From Paracoccaceae bacterium (lineage in GTDB: Bacteria > Pseudomonadota > Alphaproteobacteria > Rhodobacterales > Rhodobacteraceae): a stretch of DNA of 5,575 nucleotides. Positions 1 through 5,575 of the stretch are shown piece after piece. How positions within the stretch are numbered: the stretch's first letter is position 1; every line of letters starts with the position of its first letter. The DNA lies in contig WFUK01000186.1 of assembly GCA_015485015.1 (NCBI GenBank), forward strand, positions 1-5,575, written 5' to 3'. The notes below the pieces were generated by a model that was given only the letters and a program-made list of their open reading frames with translations, ran no database searches and was not told the origin of the DNA. The position numbers and the translations under genes were made by a program.

Positions 1-432
1 GAGGGGCGGGGGGCGCGCCGCGAGGTGGCGCTGGGGCCAAAAGGGCTGGACGGGCATTTTACCCTGATCAATGAAAGCTATAATGCCAACCCCGCCAGCA
101 CCCGCGCTGCGCTACAAACGCTGGCCAGCCAAAAGGGCCGCAAGCTGGCAATATTAGGCGATATGCTGGAACTGGGCGAGACCGCGCCCGCGCTGCATCA
201 GGCGCTGGCGGCCCATGCGGACGGGGTGGACGAAGTTCATACGGTCGGGCCATTGATGGCAGCGGTGGAATTTGCCCATCGGGGGATTACGGCGGCGGAT
301 GCTGCCAGCCTTGCGGCCCAGATCGGGCGGCAGATTCGCGCGGGGGATGTGGTGATGGTCAAGGGATCGCTTGGTATGAAAATGGCATTGGTTATTGACG
401 CGCTGCTAAAATTGGGCGATGCCGAAGGCTAG
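1..432 (+). CDS. murF: UDP-N-acetylmuramoyl-tripeptide--D-alanyl-D-alanine ligase, 3' end (partial)
   Basis: C-terminal 143 residues of MurF, the cytoplasmic ATP-dependent ligase that joins D-Ala-D-Ala to UDP-MurNAc-tripeptide and so finishes the pentapeptide precursor. The reading frame is open from base 1, so the gene begins upstream. The first residues (EGRGARREV) fit the G-R-G-x-R segment ahead of the Mur ligase C-terminal domain. The hallmark INESYNANPAS follows at about residues 23-33 of the visible part, then ILGDMLELG at about 54-62, where a nucleotide-binding Asp-Met-Glu region is usual. Near the end lies MVKGSLGMKM, the conserved K-G-S-x-G-x-K-M signature of MurF. The N-terminal domain and the ATP-binding P-loop are outside the window and cannot be judged. 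It stops with TAG 24 bases before mraY, the normal dcw gene order, so the two are probably co-transcribed. Family assignment is very secure. Confidence 0.96.
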   Translation, partial: EGRGARREVALGPKGLDGHFTLINESYNANPASTRAALQTLASQKGRKLAILGDMLELGETAPALHQALAAHADGVDEVHTVGPLMAAVEFAHRGITAADAASLAAQIGRQIRAGDVVMVKGSLGMKMALVIDALLKLGDAEG

Positions 433-442
433 CTAAAATCCG

Positions 443-448
443 AAGGGG
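443..448 (+). promoter_or_regulatory. Ribosome binding site of mraY
   Basis: AAGGGG lies eight bases before the ATG at 457. This spacing favours 457 over the in-frame ATG three codons later at 466. It sits in the 24-base murF-mraY gap, which has no obvious promoter, consistent with an operon. Confidence 0.7.
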
Positions 449-456
449 TGGATTAG

Positions 457-1539
457 ATGTTTTATATGTTGCCGGAATGGTTCGACGCCGGCTTTCTCAA
501 CCTGTTTCAGTATATCACCTTCCGTTCGGGGGGGGCGTTTTTTACTGCGCTGATTTTTGGTTTTATATTTGGTCAACCGCTGATCAACCTGCTGCGGCGC
601 AAACAGGGCAAGGGCCAGCCCATTCGCGAGGATGGTCCCGAAAGCCACATTCTGGCCAAAGCCGGCACGCCCACCATGGGCGGGGTGCTGATCCTCGGGG
701 CTATTTTGGTGGCTACGCTATTATGGGCGCGCCTGGATAATGGCTATGTATGGATGGTTTTATTTGTGACCTATAGCTTTGGTATGGTTGGGTTTTGGGA
801 TGATTATCTGAAGGTTTCCAAGCAAAATCATAAAGGGGTTTCGGGGAAAATCCGGCTCGGGCTTGGGTTTTTAATCGCGGCGATTGCGGGGTTTTGGGTG
901 CTGCAAATGCAGGCGGATGATATCTCGGGCTATCTGGCCTTTCCGGTATTCAAGGAAGCGCTGATGAATCTCGGGTTCCTGTATATCCCCTTTGTGATGA
1001 TCGTTATTGTGGGGGCGGCAAATGCGGTGAATTTTACCGACGGGCTGGACGGGCTGGCGGTGATGCCGGTGATGATTGCCGCTGGGTCTTTTGGCATTAT
1101 CGCCTATCTGGTAGGGCGGACGGATTTTACCGAATATCTCGGGGTGCAATATGTGGAAGGCACTGGCGAACTTACGGTTTTCTTAGCGGCGCTCATAGGG
1201 GGGGGATTGGGCTTTCTGTGGTATAATGCGCCGCCTGCAGCGGTGTTTATGGGCGATACCGGCTCTTTGGCCTTGGGCGGGGCGCTGGGGGCGATTGCGG
1301 TGGCGACCAAGCATGAAATCGTGCTTTCGATCATTGGCGGCTTGTTTGTGGTCGAGCTATTGAGCGTGGTTATTCAGGTGCTATATTACAAAAAAACCGG
1401 CAAGCGGGTGTTTTTGATGGCACCGATCCATCATCATTTTGAAAAGCGCGGCTGGGGGGAAAGCCAGATTGTGATCCGGTTCTGGATTATCTCGCTTATT
1501 CTGGCCTTGATCGGGCTGGCGACGCTGAAATTGCGGTAG
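457..1539 (+). CDS. mraY: Phospho-N-acetylmuramoyl-pentapeptide-transferase
   Basis: MraY (360 residues, the usual family length) is the polytopic inner-membrane enzyme that transfers phospho-MurNAc-pentapeptide from UDP to undecaprenyl phosphate, making lipid I and releasing UMP. The conserved cytoplasmic motifs are all visible. They are the KAGTPTMGG segment (residues 68-76), the Asp-Asp pair in FWDDYLKV (D115, D116), [13 protein letters not shown] (189-201, with D195 and D198), the FMGDTGS loop with D267, and the [12 protein letters not shown] loop with H325-H327. The Asp pair, D267 and the His triplet correspond to residues known to bind Mg2+ and substrate in studied MraY proteins. About ten hydrophobic membrane segments alternate with these loops. 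The start is supported by a well spaced ribosome binding site. Two runs of eight G lie inside the gene (528-535 and 1198-1205), but the frame reads through both intact. It follows murF and precedes murD, as in most dcw clusters. Assignment is essentially certain. Confidence 0.98.
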   Translation: MFYMLPEWFDAGFLNLFQYITFRSGGAFFTALIFGFIFGQPLINLLRRKQGKGQPIREDGPESHILAKAGTPTMGGVLILGAILVATLLWARLDNGYVWMVLFVTYSFGMVGFWDDYLKVSKQNHKGVSGKIRLGLGFLIAAIAGFWVLQMQADDISGYLAFPVFKEALMNLGFLYIPFVMIVIVGAANAVNFTDGLDGLAVMPVMIAAGSFGIIAYLVGRTDFTEYLGVQYVEGTGELTVFLAALIGGGLGFLWYNAPPAAVFMGDTGSLALGGALGAIAVATKHEIVLSIIGGLFVVELLSVVIQVLYYKKTGKRVFLMAPIHHHFEKRGWGESQIVIRFWIISLILALIGLATLKLR

Positions 1540-1545
1540 GGTTTT

Positions 1546-1563
1546 GGTGGGTTAAAACCCACC
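1546..1563. repeat. 18-bp inverted repeat after mraY
   Basis: GGTGGGTT and AACCCACC form a perfect inverted repeat around a central AA, starting 7 bases after the mraY stop. As RNA it would fold as a 7-bp stem (1546-1552 with 1557-1563) closed by a UAAA tetraloop. The following bases are CTGCGGGC, not a U-run, so it is not a classical intrinsic terminator. From memory, palindromes of the form GGTGGGTT..AACCCACC are frequent between genes in Rhodobacterales, so this may be a copy of a dispersed repeat or a messenger-stabilising hairpin. That link is inference. Confidence 0.6.
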
Positions 1564-1586
1564 CTGCGGGCTTGGCGGAAATTGGT

Positions 1587-1599
1587 GAGGCTCGGCCTC
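1587..1599 (+). other. Small hairpin in the mraY-murD gap
   Basis: GAGGC and GCCTC form a 5-bp stem with a TCG loop, ending 21 bases before the murD start. It lies upstream of, and does not cover, the murD ribosome binding site at 1611-1614. The stem is short enough that chance in GC-rich DNA is possible. No function is assigned. Confidence 0.3.
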
Positions 1600-1610
1600 G
1601 CGTTGGATTT

Positions 1611-1614
1611 GAGG
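1611..1614 (+). promoter_or_regulatory. Ribosome binding site of murD
   Basis: GAGG followed by TGAAAG and then the ATG at 1621 gives a six-base spacer. It supports the ATG at 1621 as the murD start, which also gives an N-terminus ([18 protein letters not shown]) matching the expected first Rossmann strand. Confidence 0.65.
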
Positions 1615-1620
1615 TGAAAG

Positions 1621-2994
1621 ATGATCCCTGTTGTTGGATATAGCGGTAAGCGCGTGGGCGTGCTTGGCCTCGGGCGCACGGGGCTGGCCACGGCGGCGGC
1701 TTTGCAGGCGGGCGGCGCGATGCCGGTATGCTGGGATGATAACCCTGCCTCGCGGGCCTTGGCGGATGTCGAGGGCTACCTCGTCGCCGATATCTCCCGT
1801 CCGCGCGAGGCGGACGAGCTGGATTTGCTGATCACCTCGCCCGGCATTCCGCATCTTTATCCCGAGGCGCATAAGGCCATTCAGGCGGCCTGGGCGGCGG
1901 GCGTGCCGGTGGATAATGATATCGGGCTGTTTTTCCAGTCTTTCGCGCGGGATGAATGGAATGGGTTTGATCGCTATCCCAAGGTGGTATGCATCACTGG
2001 CTCCAATGGCAAATCCACCACCTCGGCGCTGCTGCACCACATCTTGCGCCACGCCCATCGACCCAGCCAGCTTGGCGGCAATATCGGCAAAGCGGTGCTG
2101 AGCCTTGATCCCGCGATTGATGGCGAGGTGGCGGTGATCGAGCTTTCCTCTTATCAAACCGACCTTGCCCGCACGCTGCAACCGGATGTGGCGATATTCC
2201 TTAATCTGTCGCCCGATCATCTGGATCGGCATGGCGGGGTGGGGGGATATTTTGCGGCCAAAAAGCGGTTGTTTACCCAAGGTCTGCCCGAGCGCTCGAT
2301 CATCGGGGTGGACGAACCCGAGGGGCAGTATTTGAGCAATATCATCCGCGAGGGTGAAAACGTCATTGAAATCAGCACCACGCGCCAGCTTAAGGGCAAG
2401 GGGTGGAGCGTGTTTGTGCGCAAGGGTTTTTTGGTCGAATGGCGCAAGGGGCGGCAGATGGCCAGCATCGATATGCGCAAGATGGAAGGGCTGCCCGGGG
2501 CGCATAACCAGCAAAACGCCTGCGCGGCCTATGCGGCCTGTCGGCATCTCGGGCTGGCACCCAAGGTGATCGAGGCCGCGATGGCGAGCTATGGCGGGCT
2601 GCGGCATCGCTGTCAGCAGGTGGGCGAGGCTTTGGGCGTGAAATTCATCAATAACTCCAAGGCGACCAATGCGGATTCGGCGGGCAAGGCGCTATTGGCC
2701 TTTGAGAATATCCTGTGGATTGCCGGCGGACAGGCCAAGGCGGGCGGCATCGAGGGGCTGGATTTCAGCGCGGTGAAAAAGGCCTATCTGATTGGCGAGG
2801 CGGCGGAGGATTTTGCCCTTCAGCTTGGGGATACGCCGCATGTGATCTCCGGCACGCTAGAGGCTGCCATGGCTGCGGCCAAGGCCGATGCGGCGCAGGG
2901 TGATACCATCCTGCTGGCTCCGGCTTGCGCCAGCTTTGACCAGTTTGAAAGCTTTGAGCAGCGCGGCGAGGTGTTTGAAGCCTTGGTGAAATGA
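1621..2994 (+). CDS. murD: UDP-N-acetylmuramoyl-L-alanine--D-glutamate ligase
   Basis: MurD (457 residues, normal length) is the cytoplasmic ATP-dependent ligase that adds D-glutamate to UDP-MurNAc-L-Ala. Three Mur ligase domains can be followed. The N-terminal Rossmann-like UDP-binding domain has [10 protein letters not shown] at 12-21 and the TSPGIP segment at 72-77. The central ATPase domain has the P-loop GSNGKST at 127-133, ELSSYQT at 174-180, and [10 protein letters not shown] at 195-204. In the latter domain the Lys of YFAAKKRLF (K214) aligns by motif with the carbamylated lysine of studied MurD proteins. The C-terminal domain starts after GAHNQQN (293-299), with NNSKATN at 344-350 and [11 protein letters not shown] at 432-442. 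The start is backed by a GAGG ribosome binding site. The TGA stop overlaps an ATG (ATGA at 2991-2994) that opens a 32-codon reading frame. In a typical dcw cluster ftsW would come next, but here a PAP2 phosphatase gene follows. Assignment is essentially certain. Confidence 0.98.
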   Translation: MIPVVGYSGKRVGVLGLGRTGLATAAALQAGGAMPVCWDDNPASRALADVEGYLVADISRPREADELDLLITSPGIPHLYPEAHKAIQAAWAAGVPVDNDIGLFFQSFARDEWNGFDRYPKVVCITGSNGKSTTSALLHHILRHAHRPSQLGGNIGKAVLSLDPAIDGEVAVIELSSYQTDLARTLQPDVAIFLNLSPDHLDRHGGVGGYFAAKKRLFTQGLPERSIIGVDEPEGQYLSNIIREGENVIEISTTRQLKGKGWSVFVRKGFLVEWRKGRQMASIDMRKMEGLPGAHNQQNACAAYAACRHLGLAPKVIEAAMASYGGLRHRCQQVGEALGVKFINNSKATNADSAGKALLAFENILWIAGGQAKAGGIEGLDFSAVKKAYLIGEAAEDFALQLGDTPHVISGTLEAAMAAAKADAAQGDTILLAPACASFDQFESFEQRGEVFEALVK

Positions 2995-3089
2995 TCCGCG
3001 ACCTCCAGTTACACTATGCCCGGCTTGATTTCTTTATTTTGGTTTTGAATCCCTTTATGGTGCCTTTTAGACCCCCTCGAAAAGGATGA
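2991..3089 (+). CDS. Possible 32-residue peptide overlapping the murD stop
   Basis: An ATG overlapping the murD stop as ATGA opens a 32-codon frame that ends with TGA three bases before the PAP2-LssY start. The peptide starts [19 protein letters not shown] and continues with a basic, proline-containing tail (PFRPPRKG). It thus has a short hydrophobic centre and no family I recognise. No good ribosome binding site precedes it, so it would depend on re-initiation after murD. Its end falls between the ribosome binding site and the start of the next gene, so it could act as a coupling leader even if the peptide itself has no role. A frame this short arises easily by chance, so it is listed as a possibility only. 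Confidence 0.2.
   Translation: MIRDLQLHYARLDFFILVLNPFMVPFRPPRKG
3063..3085 (+). promoter_or_regulatory. Weak hairpin covering the PAP2-LssY ribosome binding site
   Basis: CCTTTT (3063-3068) is complementary to AAAAGG (3080-3085), and the second arm includes most of the ribosome binding site AAGGA (3082-3086). The ATG at 3093 follows after six bases. The six-pair, AU-rich stem with an 11-base loop would be weak but could reduce initiation unless a ribosome passes through. The ribosome binding site itself is clear; the regulatory reading is inference. Confidence 0.3.
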
Positions 3090-3092
3090 AAA

Positions 3093-4667
3093 ATGCTGTC
3101 ACCGGATGTTTTCGGCTTTAGCTTGTTGGCCATTATTCTGTTTTTGCTGGTGCTGTTCTTCTGGGGGAGCTTCTGGATATTTTCCCGTATTTGGCCTGTA
3201 GTCGCCTCCATTGCCGCATCGGCATGGGATGGGGTGCGGCGGAATCCCTATATTACAAGATTATCGACCCGCTACCCACGGATATTTATCTTTCTCTCTG
3301 AAAGACGGGACCAGCGCCAATTTTCAGGCCTGCCTTTAACCATCCTGAGCGTTACATTTATCTATTTTATGTGGCTCTACATTGGCTTAACCCTTGATTT
3401 TATCCAGGCTGATACAACTACCAATATAGATTCTCGCATCGCCAACCTGCTATTTGCATATAGAGACCCGATGCTGGTGCAGTTTTTCACTATCGTCACA
3501 AGTTTTGGCGCGGCCAAAGTTGTATTTGCACTGTTGCTTGGCGTGTCGGTGATCCTGCTTCTGCATCGAAAAATAAATTTTCTGGCGGGGTTGTGGATAT
3601 CACTGCTTGGCAGTGTGGCTTCGGTAACCCTGCTGAAAATCCTGTTTGGCAGGCCGCGCTCCGATCTCGGGGTTTATGTCGAGCAAAGCGCTTCATTTCC
3701 GAGCGGGCATGCCAGCATCAGTATCGCGTTTTACGGTTTTTTGGCCTATATTGTTGTTCGCCACACCCGTCTCCGCTTGCGCGTGGTGGTGCTGGCTGCC
3801 GTGCTGGCATTTTTGATAGGATTCAGCCGCCTCTATCTAATAGAGCATTATCTGAGTGATGTGTTGAATGGCTATCTGATCGGCAGCATCTGGTTGGTAT
3901 TTTCAATAGTGCTGGTTGAATGGATGCAGGCACGCCAAACAAGAAAAGCCGTTGCGCCTCCTGCCCCCCTATTGGTAACGGCTGTGTGGGGGCTTACGCT
4001 GGTTGCGGCTATTTCTCTGAGTATCGGCTATGCGCCTCCATTGCGCGTGCATGCACCTGTGCAAATCGCGGTGCTGGAAGGCTCTGTTGAAATGGCCTAT
4101 TCAAATGGACAGCTCGAACCGTTTACAGAAACCGTTTTTGGCACGCGGCAGGAGCCGACCTCGCTCATTATCTTGGCCAAAAACGACGCGGATCTCATTG
4201 ACCTTTTCAAACAATCCGGCTGGAATCTGGCCGACAAGGTTGGTTTTTCGTCTTTTTCCGAAGCGATTTACGCTGCGTGGTTTAATGGAGAGTATATATC
4301 CGCTCCTGTGACCCCGTCTTTCTGGATGCAAACCCCTAATGCATTTGGATTTCAGAAAACCACATCAGCCAATACCTTGCGTGAGCGACACCATGCACGG
4401 TTCTGGAAAACCAGTTTTCAAACGGCGGGCGGATTGCAGGTTTATGTCGGAACCGCAAGTTTTGATGATGGCCTGAAATGGGGCATTACCCATCATATAG
4501 ACCCGAATATAGATAAAGAGCGCGATGTTCTGGTCGGTGATCTTGCCAATAGCGGCAGGATAGAATCTCAAATATTCTTCCAGCTTATTCCCGCGGTTTT
4601 GGGCAAAAATTTCACCGGAGATCCGTTTTTTACCGACGGGAAGGCTGTAATCCTTCAGGCGCAATAG
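3093..4667 (+). CDS. PAP2-family membrane phosphatase with C-terminal LssY_C domain
   Basis: A 524-residue inner-membrane protein. The PAP2 (type 2 phosphatidic acid phosphatase) core has all three active-site motifs. Motif 1 is KILFGRPRS (K182, R189; the usual final Pro of K-x6-R-P is Ser190). Motif 2 is FPSGH (203-206, H206). Motif 3 is SRLYLIEHYLSD (R246, H252 as nucleophile, D256). About eight membrane segments are visible, near 9-31, 80-104, 130-157, 163-181, 207-222, 231-244, 257-277 and 292-312. Basic loops at 49-76, 158-160, 223-230 and 281-285 should be cytoplasmic, which puts the catalytic motifs and the region after residue 312 in the periplasm. Residues about 325-515 match the LssY_C family, with RHHARFWKT at 432-440 and ITHHIDPNIDKERD at 465-478; that domain's function is not known. 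PAP2 enzymes remove phosphate from lipid phosphates or pyrophosphates such as undecaprenyl pyrophosphate; the substrate here is undetermined. Start choice rests on AAGGA six bases upstream. The gene uses ATA and AGA codons and AT-rich stretches more than murD, hinting at separate origin. Confidence 0.9.
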   Translation: MLSPDVFGFSLLAIILFLLVLFFWGSFWIFSRIWPVVASIAASAWDGVRRNPYITRLSTRYPRIFIFLSERRDQRQFSGLPLTILSVTFIYFMWLYIGLTLDFIQADTTTNIDSRIANLLFAYRDPMLVQFFTIVTSFGAAKVVFALLLGVSVILLLHRKINFLAGLWISLLGSVASVTLLKILFGRPRSDLGVYVEQSASFPSGHASISIAFYGFLAYIVVRHTRLRLRVVVLAAVLAFLIGFSRLYLIEHYLSDVLNGYLIGSIWLVFSIVLVEWMQARQTRKAVAPPAPLLVTAVWGLTLVAAISLSIGYAPPLRVHAPVQIAVLEGSVEMAYSNGQLEPFTETVFGTRQEPTSLIILAKNDADLIDLFKQSGWNLADKVGFSSFSEAIYAAWFNGEYISAPVTPSFWMQTPNAFGFQKTTSANTLRERHHARFWKTSFQTAGGLQVYVGTASFDDGLKWGITHHIDPNIDKERDVLVGDLANSGRIESQIFFQLIPAVLGKNFTGDPFFTDGKAVILQAQ

Positions 4668-4712
4668 CAGGAGGCGGCGCGGGGGGATCAGGCCTCTCCT
4701 CTATCGCGCCTG
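4656..4712. repeat. 57-base imperfect inverted repeat spanning two convergent stop codons
   Basis: The left arm 4656-4673 pairs with the right arm 4696-4712. There are twelve positions with one A-C mismatch (4663 with 4705), then an unpaired C at 4668, then five more perfect pairs (4669-4673 with 4696-4700). The loop is about 22 bases and G-rich. The left arm contains the TAG of the PAP2-LssY gene (4665-4667), and the loop contains the stop of the minus-strand transporter (4688-4690). Neither strand has a T-run after the stem, so it is not a standard intrinsic terminator. It may still end or stabilise both converging transcripts. Confidence 0.6.
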
Positions 4713-5575
4713 CGCAATTGCGCCACCGCCAGCCCCAGCAATATCAGCCCCAGCGCCCAGATAAAGCTGCCGGGCAGATCTTCGTTCAGCACCACCATAC
4801 CAATGATAACCGCCCAGATCGGCACTTGGTAATTGACGAGCGAAAGAAACGGCGGGCCGGCGGTTTTTACGATAAATACCAGCATGATGGTGGCGAGAGC
4901 CGTCGGGAATATCCCGAGATAGAGCATGCCGGCCAAGGCGGGCAGGGTCGGGGCGGCGGGCATGCCCTCAACGGCCAGCGCAATGGGTAGCGCAATCAGC
5001 GATCCCATGATCAGCGCCGCGGCAGAAAACGCCATCGCGTCGCCCTTGGGGGCTAGCCGCGTCAGCACCGAGCCAATGGCATAGCACATCGAGGCCACCA
5101 CGCAGGCAATCCGCGCGATATTTTCGATATCTCCGCCGCCCGATTGCAATATCCGCGCCGGGCCAATCAGCACCACCACGCCAATAAATCCGATACCAAA
5201 GCCGAGCGCCTTGATCGGCGTCAGCCGCATCCCCGGGATCAGGAAATGCGAAAGCGGCAGCACGAGCAAAGGCACCACCGCCATGGTAATGCCCGCAAAG
5301 CCCGAGGTCACATATTGCTGGCCCCAGCTGAGCAGCGTAAAGGGGATGGCGTTGGAAAACAGCCCCATGCCAAAGGCAAAAAGCCATGTCCGGCGGTCTT
5401 TTGGCAGGCCGATGCCCATGGCATAGCTTGCGCCCGTCAGAATGAGGGCGGCAAGGGCGATGCGCAGGGCGGCGATGGTGATCGGCGAAAAGCTTTCCAG
5501 CGCCTTTTCCACGCCCAAAAACGACGCCCCCCAGATCATACCAAGGGTGAGGAGCAGGCTCCATTGCAATAGGCC
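4688..5575 (-). CDS. EamA-family (DMT superfamily) transporter, 5' end probably outside window
   Basis: A minus-strand gene for a drug/metabolite transporter superfamily permease with two EamA repeats and about ten membrane helices. Counting from the TTG at 5569, the first repeat spans about residues 5-137 and opens with LGMIWGASFLGVEKAL. The second spans about 150-285 and includes YAIGSVLTR (163-171) and the typical NYQVPIWAVIIGMVVLNEDL stretch (246-265, conserved Glu263). It ends with a basic cytoplasmic tail (RRRDRGEA). The only start seen inside the window is TTG, and the frame stays open to the edge (GGC CTA precede it), so the real start probably lies a little upstream. Substrates in this family include amino acids, sugars and other metabolites and cannot be deduced here. 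It converges on the PAP2-LssY gene, with only 20 bases between the stop codons, and so is not part of the dcw operon. Confidence 0.93.
   Translation of the reverse strand, partial: GLLQWSLLLTLGMIWGASFLGVEKALESFSPITIAALRIALAALILTGASYAMGIGLPKDRRTWLFAFGMGLFSNAIPFTLLSWGQQYVTSGFAGITMAVVPLLVLPLSHFLIPGMRLTPIKALGFGIGFIGVVVLIGPARILQSGGGDIENIARIACVVASMCYAIGSVLTRLAPKGDAMAFSAAALIMGSLIALPIALAVEGMPAAPTLPALAGMLYLGIFPTALATIMLVFIVKTAGPPFLSLVNYQVPIWAVIIGMVVLNEDLPGSFIWALGLILLGLAVAQLRRRDRGEA
4712..4723. repeat. 12-bp perfect palindrome inside the transporter 3' end
   Basis: GCGCAATTGCGC reads the same on both strands. It abuts the right arm of the larger inverted repeat at 4656-4712. Its right half, ATTGCGCC at 4717-4724, can also pair perfectly with GGCGCAAT at 4658-4665, giving an alternative fold for the same region. 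It lies in codons for the C-terminal tail of the transporter, so it may simply be coding sequence. Confidence 0.4.

Noticed and set aside
1552..2607. A 351-codon open frame on the minus strand opposite murD
   Set aside because: It lies almost wholly antisense to a full, motif-complete murD. Its translation is rich in Arg, His, Pro and Gly with no recognisable domain, as expected for the reverse strand of GC-rich coding DNA.
3024..3072. Promoter for the PAP2-LssY gene in the AT-rich gap
   Set aside because: TTGATT at 3025 and TTGAAT at 3045 could pass as -35 boxes, but neither is followed at 16-18 bases by a convincing -10 box, and T-rich DNA gives such matches easily.
2991..3089. Remnant of a displaced ftsW start after murD
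   Set aside because: The short peptide has no resemblance to the FtsW N-terminus that I can recognise, so a decayed ftsW is not supported.
3496..3859. Open frames on both strands inside the PAP2-LssY gene
   Set aside because: They overlap the catalytic region of a gene with all three PAP2 motifs and have no motif or ribosome binding site of their own.
4668..4687. Intrinsic terminator between the two convergent genes
   Set aside because: The hairpin potential is strong but neither strand has a run of T after the stem, so it is reported as an inverted repeat and not as a terminator.
4968..5572. Other long open frames overlapping the EamA gene on both strands
   Set aside because: They overlap a complete two-repeat transporter, are very rich in His, Arg, Gly or Lys, and show no membrane pattern or known motif.

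Overview
The window looks like a piece of an alphaproteobacterial chromosome, most likely from the order Rhodobacterales. It carries three consecutive genes of the division and cell wall (dcw) cluster, followed by two genes that do not belong to that cluster. The lineage call rests on remembered resemblance of the MraY and MurD proteins (for example the MraY C-terminus with its [12 protein letters not shown] segment, and the MurD start [10 protein letters not shown]) to Rhodobacteraceae homologues. No alignment was run.

Positions 1-2994 hold murF (3' end only), mraY and murD, all on the + strand. MurF adds D-Ala-D-Ala to complete UDP-MurNAc-pentapeptide. MraY transfers that phospho-MurNAc-pentapeptide to undecaprenyl phosphate to give lipid I. 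MurD adds D-Glu earlier in the same cytoplasmic pathway. murF and mraY are 24 bases apart with a good ribosome binding site. mraY and murD are separated by an 81-base gap that contains an 18-bp inverted repeat and a smaller hairpin. The usual next genes (ftsW, murG, murC) are not in the window.

Positions 2995-4667 hold an AT-richer 98-base gap and a 524-codon gene for a membrane PAP2-family phosphatase with a C-terminal LssY_C domain. All three PAP2 signature motifs are present, with one substitution in the first. By the positive-inside rule the active site and the LssY_C domain should both face the periplasm. Its place directly after murD, downstream of the undecaprenyl-phosphate-using enzyme MraY, raises the possibility of a role in lipid carrier recycling. 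The gene could equally be an unrelated insertion.

Positions 4688-5575 hold a convergent, minus-strand EamA/DMT-family transporter whose true start probably lies beyond the window edge. The stop codons of the two convergent genes both lie within a 57-base imperfect inverted repeat (4656-4712), the most distinctive noncoding structure here. No tRNA, rRNA, CRISPR array, insertion sequence or phage gene was seen, and no gene-free stretch longer than about 100 bases exists.
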